NCBI RefSeq assembly: GCF_000935025.1
Contig: NZ_CP010836.1
Coordinates: forward strand, 4,566,001 to 4,630,000
DNA length: 64,000 bases
DNA from: Sphingomonas hengshuiensis
GTDB lineage: Bacteria; Pseudomonadota; Alphaproteobacteria; Sphingomonadales; Sphingomonadaceae
Direction: 5' to 3'
In this document: positions 18,014 to 25,896 of the stretch, piece after piece
Position numbering within the stretch: the stretch's first letter is position 1
Layout of the letters: each line of letters starts with the position of its first letter
The notes under the pieces: generated by a model
Seen by the model: only the letters and a program-made list of their open reading frames with translations
Database searches by the model: none
What the model was told of the DNA's origin: nothing
Position numbers and translations under genes: made by a program

Positions 18014-18831
18014 TGGAGGGCTTCGATCGCCGCACCGCGCTGATGATGGGGCTGTTCGGTGCGCTGGCCGCCAGCCGGGCCGGCGCGCAGACCGCCGCCG
18101 ATCCGCACGCCGGCCACACCATGGCCGAGATGCCGCCCGGCTGGGTAAAGCCCGACCAGATCGCCATGCTCTGCTATCCCGGCATGACGATCCTCGACCT
18201 GATCGGGCCGCAATATATGTTCGCGGCGCTGATGGGCGCGACGGTCCATCTGGTCGGCAAGACGCGCGATCCGATGACCAGCGACACCGGCGTCACCATC
18301 CTTCCCACCACGACCTTCGCCGAGTGCCCGAAGGACCTGACCGTGCTGTTCGCACCCGGCGGTGCGAGCGGGACGCTGGCGGCGATGCGCGATGACGCCA
18401 CGCGCGCCTTCATCGCCGATCGCGGCGCCCGCGCCCAGTATGTCACATCGGTATGTACCGGCGCACTGATCCTGGGTGCTGCGGGACTGCTCCAGGGCTA
18501 TCGCGCGACGACCCACTGGGCCGCGCTCGAGACCCTGGCCGATTGCGGCGCGACGCCGGTCTCCGAGCGCGTCGTGCGCGACCGCAACCGCATCACCGGC
18601 GCCGGGGTCACCGCCGGGCTCGATTTCGGGATCGCCATGGTCGCCGAGCTGCGCGACCCGGTCTATGCGCAGGGCGTACAGCTGGGCTGCGAATACGATC
18701 CGCAGCCGCCCTTCCATGCCGGCTCAACCCGCACCGCACCCCCAGAGGTGCAGGCGATCATGAGGTCGATGTACACCGCCTTTCCGGGCCAGGTGCGTGC
18801 GGCGCTCGCCGCGGTGAAGGCGGCGTCATGA
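18013..18831 (+). CDS. Exported DJ-1/PfpI family protein
   Basis: A 272-residue member of the DJ-1/PfpI superfamily. The N-terminus has a twin-arginine pair and hydrophobic run (DRRTALMMGLFGALAAS), suggesting Tat export. The mature protein starts with DPHAGHTMAEMPP, whose His/Met spacing resembles copper-binding tails. The core fold includes IAMLCYPGMTILDLIGP and the nucleophile elbow SVCTGALIL with the conserved cysteine. Relatives include isonitrile hydratases and AraC-type amidase domains. It overlaps the receptor gene by one base. An exported copy in a metal-uptake operon is unusual; it may modify or release an imported ligand (inference). Confidence 0.8.
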   Translation: MEGFDRRTALMMGLFGALAASRAGAQTAADPHAGHTMAEMPPGWVKPDQIAMLCYPGMTILDLIGPQYMFAALMGATVHLVGKTRDPMTSDTGVTILPTTTFAECPKDLTVLFAPGGASGTLAAMRDDATRAFIADRGARAQYVTSVCTGALILGAAGLLQGYRATTHWAALETLADCGATPVSERVVRDRNRITGAGVTAGLDFGIAMVAELRDPVYAQGVQLGCEYDPQPPFHAGSTRTAPPEVQAIMRSMYTAFPGQVRAALAAVKAAS

Positions 18832-18864
18832 CCGCCTGCGCTCCTCGGTCGCAGGGCTGAACCG

Positions 18865-19269
18865 ATGCCGCTGACGACCCGGATCCGCAACTCCACGCCC
18901 GCACGGCGCGTCTTCGCGCTGCTGCTGCTGTGCGTGCTGGCGATCCGGGTCGCGATCCCGACCGGGTTCATGCCGATCGCCAATGCACATGGCATCACGA
19001 TCTCCGTCTGCACGGGCCAGGGCGCGGTGACGGCGTTCCTGCCCATTCCGCAGCGTGAGGACGGCCAGGACCATCATGGCCCGGCAGCGGCACCTTGCGC
19101 CTTCGCCATCGGGCTCGGCGGCCCGCTGCTCGACCCGACCGATCCGGCATTACGCGTTACGCCGGCTTCGACTTTCGATGCGCCGCTCCGTTCCTCGATG
19201 GCGGACATGACCGTTCACCGTCTGGCTGCGCCACCGCCGCCCGCTCAGGGACCTCCTTCACGCGACTGA
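18865..19269 (+). CDS. DUF2946 family protein (second copy)
   Basis: A 134-residue paralogue of the protein at 15424-15828. It shares the N-terminal helix (VFALLLLCVLAIRVAIPTGFMP) followed by AHGITISVCTG, a HHGP segment and APCAFAIG. Conserved Cys and His positions match the first copy, while the C-terminal tails differ. It lies between the DJ-1-like gene and a cluster of small membrane proteins. Function is not established; metal binding in the periplasm is a reasonable guess from residues and context. Confidence 0.72.
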   Translation: MPLTTRIRNSTPARRVFALLLLCVLAIRVAIPTGFMPIANAHGITISVCTGQGAVTAFLPIPQREDGQDHHGPAAAPCAFAIGLGGPLLDPTDPALRVTPASTFDAPLRSSMADMTVHRLAAPPPPAQGPPSRD

Positions 19270-19366
19270 AGCAGGCGCGGCGCATCGATCTCGGTCGCCG
19301 CTGGCAGCGCATGGCTCACCCATGCGCGTGACGCCTTCGGGCGGCAGGAGCGGAGGAACTCCCAAA

Positions 19367-19540
19367 ATGTCGAATATTGCAACGGCACCCACGCCGTTCA
19401 TCGCCTGGCTGCGCCGGACGCGCCGCTCGGCCTGGCTGCTGATCGGGCTGTGCCTGGTTTTTCGCGTCGGTGACGCGGTGCTTGGCGAGCGCCACGCCGC
19501 CGATGCGGGCACGCCCGCCATGGCGGCGATGGCCCAATGA
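19367..19540 (+). CDS. Small membrane protein, 57 residues
   Basis: This short gene starts at ATG 19367 behind a good GGAGG site and overlaps the next gene by 4 bases (ATGA at 19537). The protein has one membrane helix (SAWLLIGLCLVFRVGDAVLG) followed by a short Met/His-containing tail. The helix loosely resembles the first segment of the DUF2946 proteins, so it may be a reduced relative. No function is recognised. The ribosome site and coupled overlap argue that it is really translated. Confidence 0.6.
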   Translation: MSNIATAPTPFIAWLRRTRRSAWLLIGLCLVFRVGDAVLGERHAADAGTPAMAAMAQ

Positions 19541-20064
19541 GCGCCGAGGCCCTTTCCGGGCGCACGCCCCCAGACGCGATCGGTCCGTGGCAAGCGACAC
19601 ACGCCACCGAGAACGAAATCCGCATGATCGCACCGCGGTCGGCGCTGCCGGTTCAGGGGAAGTATCTGCTCTGGGGAGCAGGCGTAGCCGCCGCGCTTCT
19701 ATCGCTGCGCTTCGTGCTGATCGGCGCCTGGCTGGTGCTGCTCTTCTCGGTGCTCGACATCGGCGGGCTCGCGGTCGCGCTGTACCTGTTCAATAAGGGG
19801 CCGGTCCCCGAGGAACGGCTCCGCGTCGTCGACGGGGTCGTCGAGCTTGTCCGCCTCGACGGGCGCGGTCGCCAGTCCCGAATCGCCCTGCCGGCCTATT
19901 GGACGCGGCTCGAGGCGAACGGCCGCACCGAACTCGACCATGCGCTGTGGCTCGTCTTTCGCCACGAGCGATACCCGATCGGCCAATGCGTGTCGGCTGA
20001 TGAGCGGCGCGTGCTCGAGCCCCGCATCCGGGCGCTGCTGCAAACCGCGCGGGGCACCGCGTGA
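19537..20064 (+). CDS. DUF2244 domain membrane protein
   Basis: A 175-residue protein. After a variable start come two closely spaced membrane segments (YLLWGAGVAAALLSLRFVLIGAWLVLLFSVLD and a following short helix), then a soluble domain beginning with ERLRVVDGVVELVRLDGRGRQ. This is the layout of DUF2244, often linked to heme-copper oxidase gene neighbourhoods in alphaproteobacteria. The protein could start at a later Met (M30) and keep the domain. It is translationally coupled to both neighbours by 4-base overlaps. No enzymatic role is known. Confidence 0.65.
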   Translation: MSAEALSGRTPPDAIGPWQATHATENEIRMIAPRSALPVQGKYLLWGAGVAAALLSLRFVLIGAWLVLLFSVLDIGGLAVALYLFNKGPVPEERLRVVDGVVELVRLDGRGRQSRIALPAYWTRLEANGRTELDHALWLVFRHERYPIGQCVSADERRVLEPRIRALLQTARGTA

Positions 20065-21203
20065 CCGCACGCAGCCGCATCCTTCTCCGCCAGGTCCATC
20101 TCTGGCTCGGGCTGGCGCTTGGCGGGCTGTTCGCGCTGCTGGCCGCGACCGGCTCGGCGCTGGTCTTCTATATCGAGATCGACAAGGCGTTGCATCCGGC
20201 GATCCAACCGACGGCGTCCGCGCCGACATTGGACTGGTCATCGCCGGCCTGGGACCGCGCGCTGACCACCGCCCGGACGCACTGGCCCGATCCCCACGGC
20301 AACTGGTCGTTCGAGGCGACCGGCGAGCCCGGTGCCATCCCCGCACGCTACTACCCATCGGAAGCGCATGGCCATCACGCCGCACGCACCATGGTGTGGT
20401 TCTCCCCCGATGGTGCCCAAGTGCTGCGCGCCGAGCCGTGGGGCGGCTATCTGATGAGCTGGCTCTACGAACTGCACATGCATCTGCTCGCGGGCGAGAT
20501 CGGCAGTCAGATCGTCGGCTGGTCGGGCTTCGCGATGCTGGTGCTGCTGGTCAGCGGCATCGTGGTCTGGTGGCCGCGCGGGAGCTGGCGCAAGGCGCTT
20601 GCCTTCAAGCGCAACGCCGTGCCGATCCGGCGGCTGCGCGACCTCCACAAACTGGCGGGCGTGTGGAGCATGGGCCTGCTTTTCGTGCTGGTCGGCACCG
20701 GCGCGCTGCTCGCGCTGCCCACGGTAAAGGCGCAGTTGCTGACTGCGACGATCGCTGCGCCCGACCCGATACCCGATCCGCAATCGGGCGCATCGCGCGG
20801 ACGGCAAATCCCGATCGCGCGGGCGCTCGCCGCTGCACGCCGGGCAGTGCCGGAGGCCCGGCTCGCTTTTATCGACGTGCCGGGCGCGGGACCGAAGCCG
20901 TTCCGCATCCGGGTGCAGATGCCCGGCGATCCGCATCGCCGCTTCCCCGGCAGCTTCGTCTTTATCGACCAATATTCCGGCGCCGTGCTTGCCGTCCATG
21001 ACGTGCGGCGCGGCAACGCGGCGACGACCACCGTCAAATGGATCCGCGTCCTGCACGACGGATCGATCGCGGGCCTGTCGACCCGCATCCTCGCCGTGAT
21101 CCTCGGCCTCGTTCCGCTCGGTCTGTTCGTGACCGGGTTCCTTCACTGGCGCCGCCGCCTCGCGGCCCGCGCCCAAGCCCATACAACAGGGAGTTTCTCG
21201 TGA
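20061..21203 (+). CDS. PepSY-associated membrane protein
   Basis: A 380-residue inner-membrane protein with the PepSY-TM architecture. Helix 1 (HLWLGLALGGLFALLAATGSALVFY) is followed by a periplasmic PepSY domain, a second helix pair with HMHLLAG and WSGFAMLVLLVSGIVVWWPRG, the DLHKLAGVWSMGLLFVL helix, and a final helix ending GFLHWRRR. Conserved histidines on the helices suggest heme binding, and relatives such as FoxB and FsrB act as reductases for imported siderophore or metal. The GTG start at 20061 overlaps the upstream stop, and the stop overlaps the receptor GTG at 21200. It probably reduces or releases the metal imported by that receptor. Confidence 0.8.
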   Translation: MTARSRILLRQVHLWLGLALGGLFALLAATGSALVFYIEIDKALHPAIQPTASAPTLDWSSPAWDRALTTARTHWPDPHGNWSFEATGEPGAIPARYYPSEAHGHHAARTMVWFSPDGAQVLRAEPWGGYLMSWLYELHMHLLAGEIGSQIVGWSGFAMLVLLVSGIVVWWPRGSWRKALAFKRNAVPIRRLRDLHKLAGVWSMGLLFVLVGTGALLALPTVKAQLLTATIAAPDPIPDPQSGASRGRQIPIARALAAARRAVPEARLAFIDVPGAGPKPFRIRVQMPGDPHRRFPGSFVFIDQYSGAVLAVHDVRRGNAATTTVKWIRVLHDGSIAGLSTRILAVILGLVPLGLFVTGFLHWRRRLAARAQAHTTGSFS

Positions 21204-23338
21204 AAGCATCGTTCCTCGCCATCGCGGCGTGCCTCGTCGCGTCTCCGGCGCTGGCCCAGGTCGCCGACAATTCCACCGACCGCGACACGATCCTCGTCAC
21301 CGGCCAGCAACTCGAGCAGCAAACCGAGGTGTCGGGCCGGCTCGGCCTCTCCATCCGCGAGACGCCGGCGGTGGTCGACATCGTCACGCAGCAGGATTTC
21401 CAGCTGCAGGGCGTTCGCAACGCGATTGAGGCGATGAACGCCGCGCCCGGCGTCGCCTCCGGCAACCTGCCGGGATCGATCGGCGCGGTGTCGATGCGCG
21501 GTTTCCAGCGTGCGGTGAACTATCTCTATGACGGCGTGCGCATGGCCAATTCGGACGTCGGGGTGCGCAACTGGGATGCCTGGTCGTTCGAGCGGATCGA
21601 AGTCATCAAGGGGCCGGCCTCGGTCACCTCGGGCGAAGGCGCGCTGGCCGGCGCGATCAACTTCGTGCCGCGCCGACCCACTCTTGACGGACCGAGCGGC
21701 GAGATGCTGGCCAGCTATGGCAGCTTCGATACCGCACGCCTCGCCGCCGATGTGAACCTGCCGCTCGGTAAGACATTGGCAGTGCGCGGCGACGTGTCCT
21801 TCTCGCGCTCGTCGGGGTGGATCGACGACGCCGACAGCCGGACCTTCGCGGCCACCGGCTCGCTCCTCTTCAAGCCCAGCGACCGCTTCTCGCTGGTCGT
21901 CTCGGTCGACCATTTCGAGGACCGGTTCGAGACCGCCTATTACGGCACGCCGGTCGTCGCGCGGTCGGTGGCGCGCGACCCGTCATCGGCGGTGTCGGGC
22001 AGTTCCGGGCTGGTGCTCGACAAGGCGATGCGCCGGACCAACTTCGACTATACCGACGGCAAGGACGGGTCGAACACGACCTGGCTGCGCGCCCGCGCCG
22101 ACTATGCGCTGAGCGACACGCTGACGATCGTCAGCGACACCAGCTATTATGACAGCTTCCGCGACTATAAGGACGCCGACGAATATAGCTTCAACGCCAC
22201 GACCGGGCGGATCGATCGCGGCGCGACCTATATCAGCCACGATCACCAATATTGGAACCAGCGCCTGCACCTTGCCTTTGACGGCCGGATCGCGGGGCTG
22301 CGCAATCGCTTCACGATCGGAGCCGAATTCGGCCATACCGATTTCTTCACGGTGCGGCGCTTCGGCGCCTCGTCCGTCGATCCGTTCAATCCGGTGCGGG
22401 GCATTTTCCCGGCCGACACCCCCGCCAATTTCTCGACGCGCCAGGACGTCACCGCGAAGGTCGATGCGCTTGCGATCTTCGCCGAGGATGCGCTCAATCT
22501 GACCGACCAGTGGCTGGTCGTCGGCGGCATACGCTATGACGATGTGAAGCTCGACCGCAGCGTGCGCAACGCCACCAGCGGCGCGGTGCAGACCTATGGC
22601 CAGACCTATCACCCGATCTCGTGGCGCGCGGGCACGGTCTATAGCGTCACGCCCCGCACCCAGTTGTTCGCGCAATATACCCGCGCGGTCACCCCGGTCA
22701 GCGGCCTGCTGTTCCTCAGCGCCGCCAACGCGAAGTTCGAACTGACCACCGGCTATTCCTATGAAGGGGGCATCAAGACCTCGCTCAGCGGAACCGGCGT
22801 CGAACTGACCGCATCGGCCTTCTATATCCGGCAGGACGACATCCTCACGCGCGATCCGACCAACCCGGCGGTAGTGTTCCAGGGCGGCGCGCAACGCTCG
22901 CGCGGGGCGGAAATCTCGCTCAACCTGCCGGTCACGCCGGAGCTGAACGTGACCGCGAGCGGCACGCTGCTCGACGCCGAATATCTGGAACTGATCGAGG
23001 CGGGCGGCGTCAACCGCGCGGGCAACCGGCCGCAGAACGTCCCCGAGCGGCTGGCCGATCTCGTCGTCACCTGGTCGCCCAAGGCACTGCCGATCACGCT
23101 GGTCGGCAGCATGCGCCACAATGGCGATTTCTACACCGAGACCGCGAACGTCACCAAGGTCAACGCCTTCACGACCTTCGACGCGGCGGTGTCGTGGAAC
23201 GCATCCTTCGGCACGCTGACGCTGCGCGGACGCAACCTCACCGACGAATTCTATGCCGACTGGTCCGGCTACGCCTCCGGCCTCGTCTTCATCGGCGCAC
23301 CGCGCAGCGTCGAGCTGTCGTTCACCCGCAAATTCTGA
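21200..23338 (+). CDS. TonB-dependent outer-membrane receptor (second)
   Basis: A 712-residue receptor starting at GTG 21200, coupled to the PepSY gene by GTGA. It has a short signal peptide (VKASFLAIAACLVASPALAQ) and a TonB-box-like DTILVTGQQ. The plug holds IRETPAVVDIVTQQDFQ and FERIEVIKGPASVTSGEGA, and the barrel ends SVELSFTRKF with terminal phenylalanine. It is only distantly related to the receptor at 15932-18013. Pairing with a PepSY membrane reductase in front and MbnP-MbnH behind supports a role in copper uptake. Specific ligand residues cannot be assigned by eye. Confidence 0.88.
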   Translation: MKASFLAIAACLVASPALAQVADNSTDRDTILVTGQQLEQQTEVSGRLGLSIRETPAVVDIVTQQDFQLQGVRNAIEAMNAAPGVASGNLPGSIGAVSMRGFQRAVNYLYDGVRMANSDVGVRNWDAWSFERIEVIKGPASVTSGEGALAGAINFVPRRPTLDGPSGEMLASYGSFDTARLAADVNLPLGKTLAVRGDVSFSRSSGWIDDADSRTFAATGSLLFKPSDRFSLVVSVDHFEDRFETAYYGTPVVARSVARDPSSAVSGSSGLVLDKAMRRTNFDYTDGKDGSNTTWLRARADYALSDTLTIVSDTSYYDSFRDYKDADEYSFNATTGRIDRGATYISHDHQYWNQRLHLAFDGRIAGLRNRFTIGAEFGHTDFFTVRRFGASSVDPFNPVRGIFPADTPANFSTRQDVTAKVDALAIFAEDALNLTDQWLVVGGIRYDDVKLDRSVRNATSGAVQTYGQTYHPISWRAGTVYSVTPRTQLFAQYTRAVTPVSGLLFLSAANAKFELTTGYSYEGGIKTSLSGTGVELTASAFYIRQDDILTRDPTNPAVVFQGGAQRSRGAEISLNLPVTPELNVTASGTLLDAEYLELIEAGGVNRAGNRPQNVPERLADLVVTWSPKALPITLVGSMRHNGDFYTETANVTKVNAFTTFDAAVSWNASFGTLTLRGRNLTDEFYADWSGYASGLVFIGAPRSVELSFTRKF

Positions 23339-23488
23339 CGCGCTTTCCAGGAGACGAACGCATGTATGCCATCCCTGCACTTGTCGCTGCCGCGTGACGC
23401 TGATGCCCGCCACACAGGCCGCGATCGGCATAGGTCATGCTCAACGGGCGGTTGCGAGCCCCCCCAATCCCAAGGTGAAGGAGAAATC

Positions 23489-24349
23489 ATGATGCGGTTC
23501 GTTCTCGCGCTAGGCACGCTGCTGGCCGCTGTCGCAGCCATCCCGGCGTTCGCACAACCCACGCAGCAACCCGTCGAAATCCGCTTCGATGCGCGGGTCG
23601 GCACCGAGCCGGCGCGGTGCGGCCAAGCCTATGCCGATGTCGGCACCGCCAAAGCCGGCCTGCGCTTCCAGGATATGCGCGTCTATGTATCGGCGGTGAA
23701 GCTGATCGACGCCAGCGGACGCGCGGTGCCGGTGACGCTCACCCCCGACGATCAGTGGCAGAGCGATCAGGTGACGTTGCTCGACTTCGAGGACGGGTCG
23801 GGCAACTGCAACGGCAACGCCGCCACCAACAAGGTGGTGCGCGGCACCGTGCCCGCCGGCGACTATCGCGGCCTGATCTTCGAGGTCGGCGTGCCGCAAG
23901 CCGTCAACCACCAGGATCCTACGCTCGCCGCCGCGCCGCTCAACGTCACCGCGCTGACCTGGCCATGGCGGGTCGGCTACAAGTTCACCACGATCGATCT
24001 GCAAACCAGCGGCGGCGCGGGCGGCCCCAATGCCGCGACCGGCTTCTCGATCCATCTCGGCAGCACCGCTTGCGGTGAAGGATCGCCGATGACCGCGCCG
24101 AGCGCGCCCTGCGCCAACCCCAACCGGCCCAGCTATCGGCTCGACGGCTTTGATCCGGCCAAATCGACGGTGATCCTCGACATGGGCGCGCTGCTTGCCG
24201 GCACCGACATCACGGTCAACGCACCCAAATCGGCATCGGGCTGCATGTCCTTCCCGAGCGATGGCGACTGCATCGCGATCTTCGACCGGCTCGGCCTGCC
24301 GTTCGACAGCAAGCCCTCGAGCGGCCAGAAATGGGTACGGGCCGAATAG
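23489..24349 (+). CDS. mbnP: MbnP-like copper-binding protein
   Basis: A 286-residue exported protein (signal peptide MRFVLALGTLLAAVAAIPAFAQ) of the metallo-mystery-pair four-Cys family (MbnP). Six cysteines occur in the mature part, in RCGQAY, GNCNGN, TACGEG, PCANP, GCMSF and GDCIAI. Tryptophans in LTWPWRVGYKF and DDQWQS are candidates for the kynurenine modification known in MbnP of methanotrophs, where the partner MbnH oxidises a Trp to build a high-affinity copper site. Start ATG 23489 follows GAAGGAG. The gene is immediately followed by the MbnH homologue, as expected. No methanobactin precursor is visible nearby. Confidence 0.85.
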   Translation: MMRFVLALGTLLAAVAAIPAFAQPTQQPVEIRFDARVGTEPARCGQAYADVGTAKAGLRFQDMRVYVSAVKLIDASGRAVPVTLTPDDQWQSDQVTLLDFEDGSGNCNGNAATNKVVRGTVPAGDYRGLIFEVGVPQAVNHQDPTLAAAPLNVTALTWPWRVGYKFTTIDLQTSGGAGGPNAATGFSIHLGSTACGEGSPMTAPSAPCANPNRPSYRLDGFDPAKSTVILDMGALLAGTDITVNAPKSASGCMSFPSDGDCIAIFDRLGLPFDSKPSSGQKWVRAE

Positions 24350-24351
24350 CC

Positions 24352-25542
24352 GTGCAGCGCGTCTGGAACCTCGCCCTGCTATTCTCGGCAGTCCTGCTGG
24401 CCCTCAGCGTGGCGCATGCGCAGCAGCGGCAATCGGCGCTCCAGCCGATCGACGCGATGGTGCCCAGTCGGTACGACTTTGGTCTGCCGGCCTGGGCCCC
24501 CCGACCGATGGAGCCTGCCGCCAACCCGACCACGCCGGCCAAGGTCGAACTGGGGCGGTATCTGTTCTACGACACGCGCCTGTCGCTGGACGGCACGATG
24601 GCGTGCGCCTCCTGCCACGAACAGGCGCGCGCCTTCACCGACGGACGCGCGGTATCCAAGGGCGTCACCGGCGAGAGCACGCCGCGCAATTCGATGTCGC
24701 TGGTCAACGTCGCCTATTTCCCGGTGCTGACCTGGGCCAATCCGCTGCTAAAGCATCTCGAGCAGCAGGCGCTGGTGCCGCTGCTGGGGCAGGAGCCTGT
24801 CGAACTCGGGCTGGCCGGCAAGGACGCCGAGATCGTCCAGCGGCTCGCCGCTGAGCCGGTGTACCGGCGCCTCTTCGCCCAGGCATTTCCGGAGGCGGAC
24901 GGCGAGATTTCACTGGCCACGGTGGTCCGTGCATTGTCGGCGTTCGAACGCTCGATCGTGTCGATGCGCTCGCCCTATGACCGCTATCGCTATGAAGGCG
25001 ATGCCGACGCCCTTTCGGACTCGGCGGTCCGGGGCGAAGCGCTGTTCTTCTCCGAGCGGCTCGAATGCCATCACTGCCATAACGGCCTGAACCTCGCGGA
25101 CACCGTGCTACACGAGCGCAACAAGGCGGGCGAGATCGCCTTCCACAATACCGGGCTCTACAATCTCGACCGCAAGGGCGCGTATCCAGCGAACAATACC
25201 GGCATTGCCGAGATCACCGGCCGGCCCGAGGATATGGGCCGGTTCCGGGCGCCGAGCCTGCGCAACGTGGCGGTGACGGCGCCCTATATGCACGATGGTT
25301 CGATTCCGACGCTCGACGCGGTGATCGATCATTATGCAGCGGGCGGGCGGACGATTTCCTCCGGGCCGCACGCCGGGATTGGCCGCACCAACCCCTATAA
25401 GAGTTCGTTTGTCTCGGGCTTCACGCTGACGCGAGCGGAACGCGCGGACCTGATCGCGTTTCTGACGTCGCTGACCGACGAGGCGCTGCTGCACGATCCG
25501 CGCTTCGCCAACCCCTGGCCCAAGAAGGAAAACGCCAAATGA
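24352..25542 (+). CDS. mbnH: MbnH-like di-heme cytochrome c peroxidase
   Basis: A 396-residue periplasmic di-heme protein of the MauG/CcpA superfamily, MbnH branch. From GTG 24352 it has a clean signal peptide (VQRVWNLALLFSAVLLALSVAHA). Heme sites are CASCH (85-89) and CHHCH (239-243), with RAPSLRNVAVTAPYMHDGS before the C-terminus as in this superfamily. An upstream ATG at 24331 would overlap mbnP by 19 bases and is less likely. In methanotrophs the protein forms a bis-Fe(IV) state and converts a tryptophan of MbnP to kynurenine. Its stop overlaps copC by 4 bases. Confidence 0.85.
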   Translation: MQRVWNLALLFSAVLLALSVAHAQQRQSALQPIDAMVPSRYDFGLPAWAPRPMEPAANPTTPAKVELGRYLFYDTRLSLDGTMACASCHEQARAFTDGRAVSKGVTGESTPRNSMSLVNVAYFPVLTWANPLLKHLEQQALVPLLGQEPVELGLAGKDAEIVQRLAAEPVYRRLFAQAFPEADGEISLATVVRALSAFERSIVSMRSPYDRYRYEGDADALSDSAVRGEALFFSERLECHHCHNGLNLADTVLHERNKAGEIAFHNTGLYNLDRKGAYPANNTGIAEITGRPEDMGRFRAPSLRNVAVTAPYMHDGSIPTLDAVIDHYAAGGRTISSGPHAGIGRTNPYKSSFVSGFTLTRAERADLIAFLTSLTDEALLHDPRFANPWPKKENAK

Positions 25543-25895
25543 AGACATTGTGGACCGCCGCGATCGTCGCGGCAGCGCTGGCGGTGCCGGCGGCGGTGCA
25601 GGCGCATACCGCGCTGCGCAGCTCCAACCCGGCGAGCGGCAGCGTCCTGACCCAATCCCCGCCCGTACTGACGCTGACCTTCCTTGAGCCCGCGTCGCTG
25701 ACGTCGCTGACGCTGGTGACGGCGGCTGGCGAGCGGCAATTGCCGTTCAAGCCGGCCGGCAAGGCGCTGGTGTTCAACGCGCCCCAGCCGGGGTTCGTGC
25801 GCGGCCGCAACGAGGTGCGGTGGCGGGCGCTGTCGCGCGACGGCCATGTCGTCGAAGGCAGCATCATCATCGTCCTCCGCGCGCCCAAGCCCTGA
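25539..25895 (+). CDS. copC: CopC copper-binding periplasmic protein
   Basis: A 118-residue CopC/YobA protein. The signal peptide ends at VQA, leaving an N-terminal histidine (H23, in AHTALRSSNPASGS). Together with D101 and H103 (LSRDGHVVEG) this forms the known Cu(II) site of the family. There are no Met-rich loops, so it is the Cu(II)-only type. ATG 25539 overlaps the mbnH stop, and the copD start follows 1 base after the copC stop. It should pass or hold periplasmic copper for the CopD membrane protein. Confidence 0.9.
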   Translation: MKTLWTAAIVAAALAVPAAVQAHTALRSSNPASGSVLTQSPPVLTLTFLEPASLTSLTLVTAAGERQLPFKPAGKALVFNAPQPGFVRGRNEVRWRALSRDGHVVEGSIIIVLRAPKP

Positions 25896-25896
25896 T

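Noticed and set aside
23362..23397. An 11-codon frame (MYAIPALVAAA) behind GGAGA, before mbnP
   Set aside because: It may be the start of a lost exported protein, but it is too short to support as a gene.
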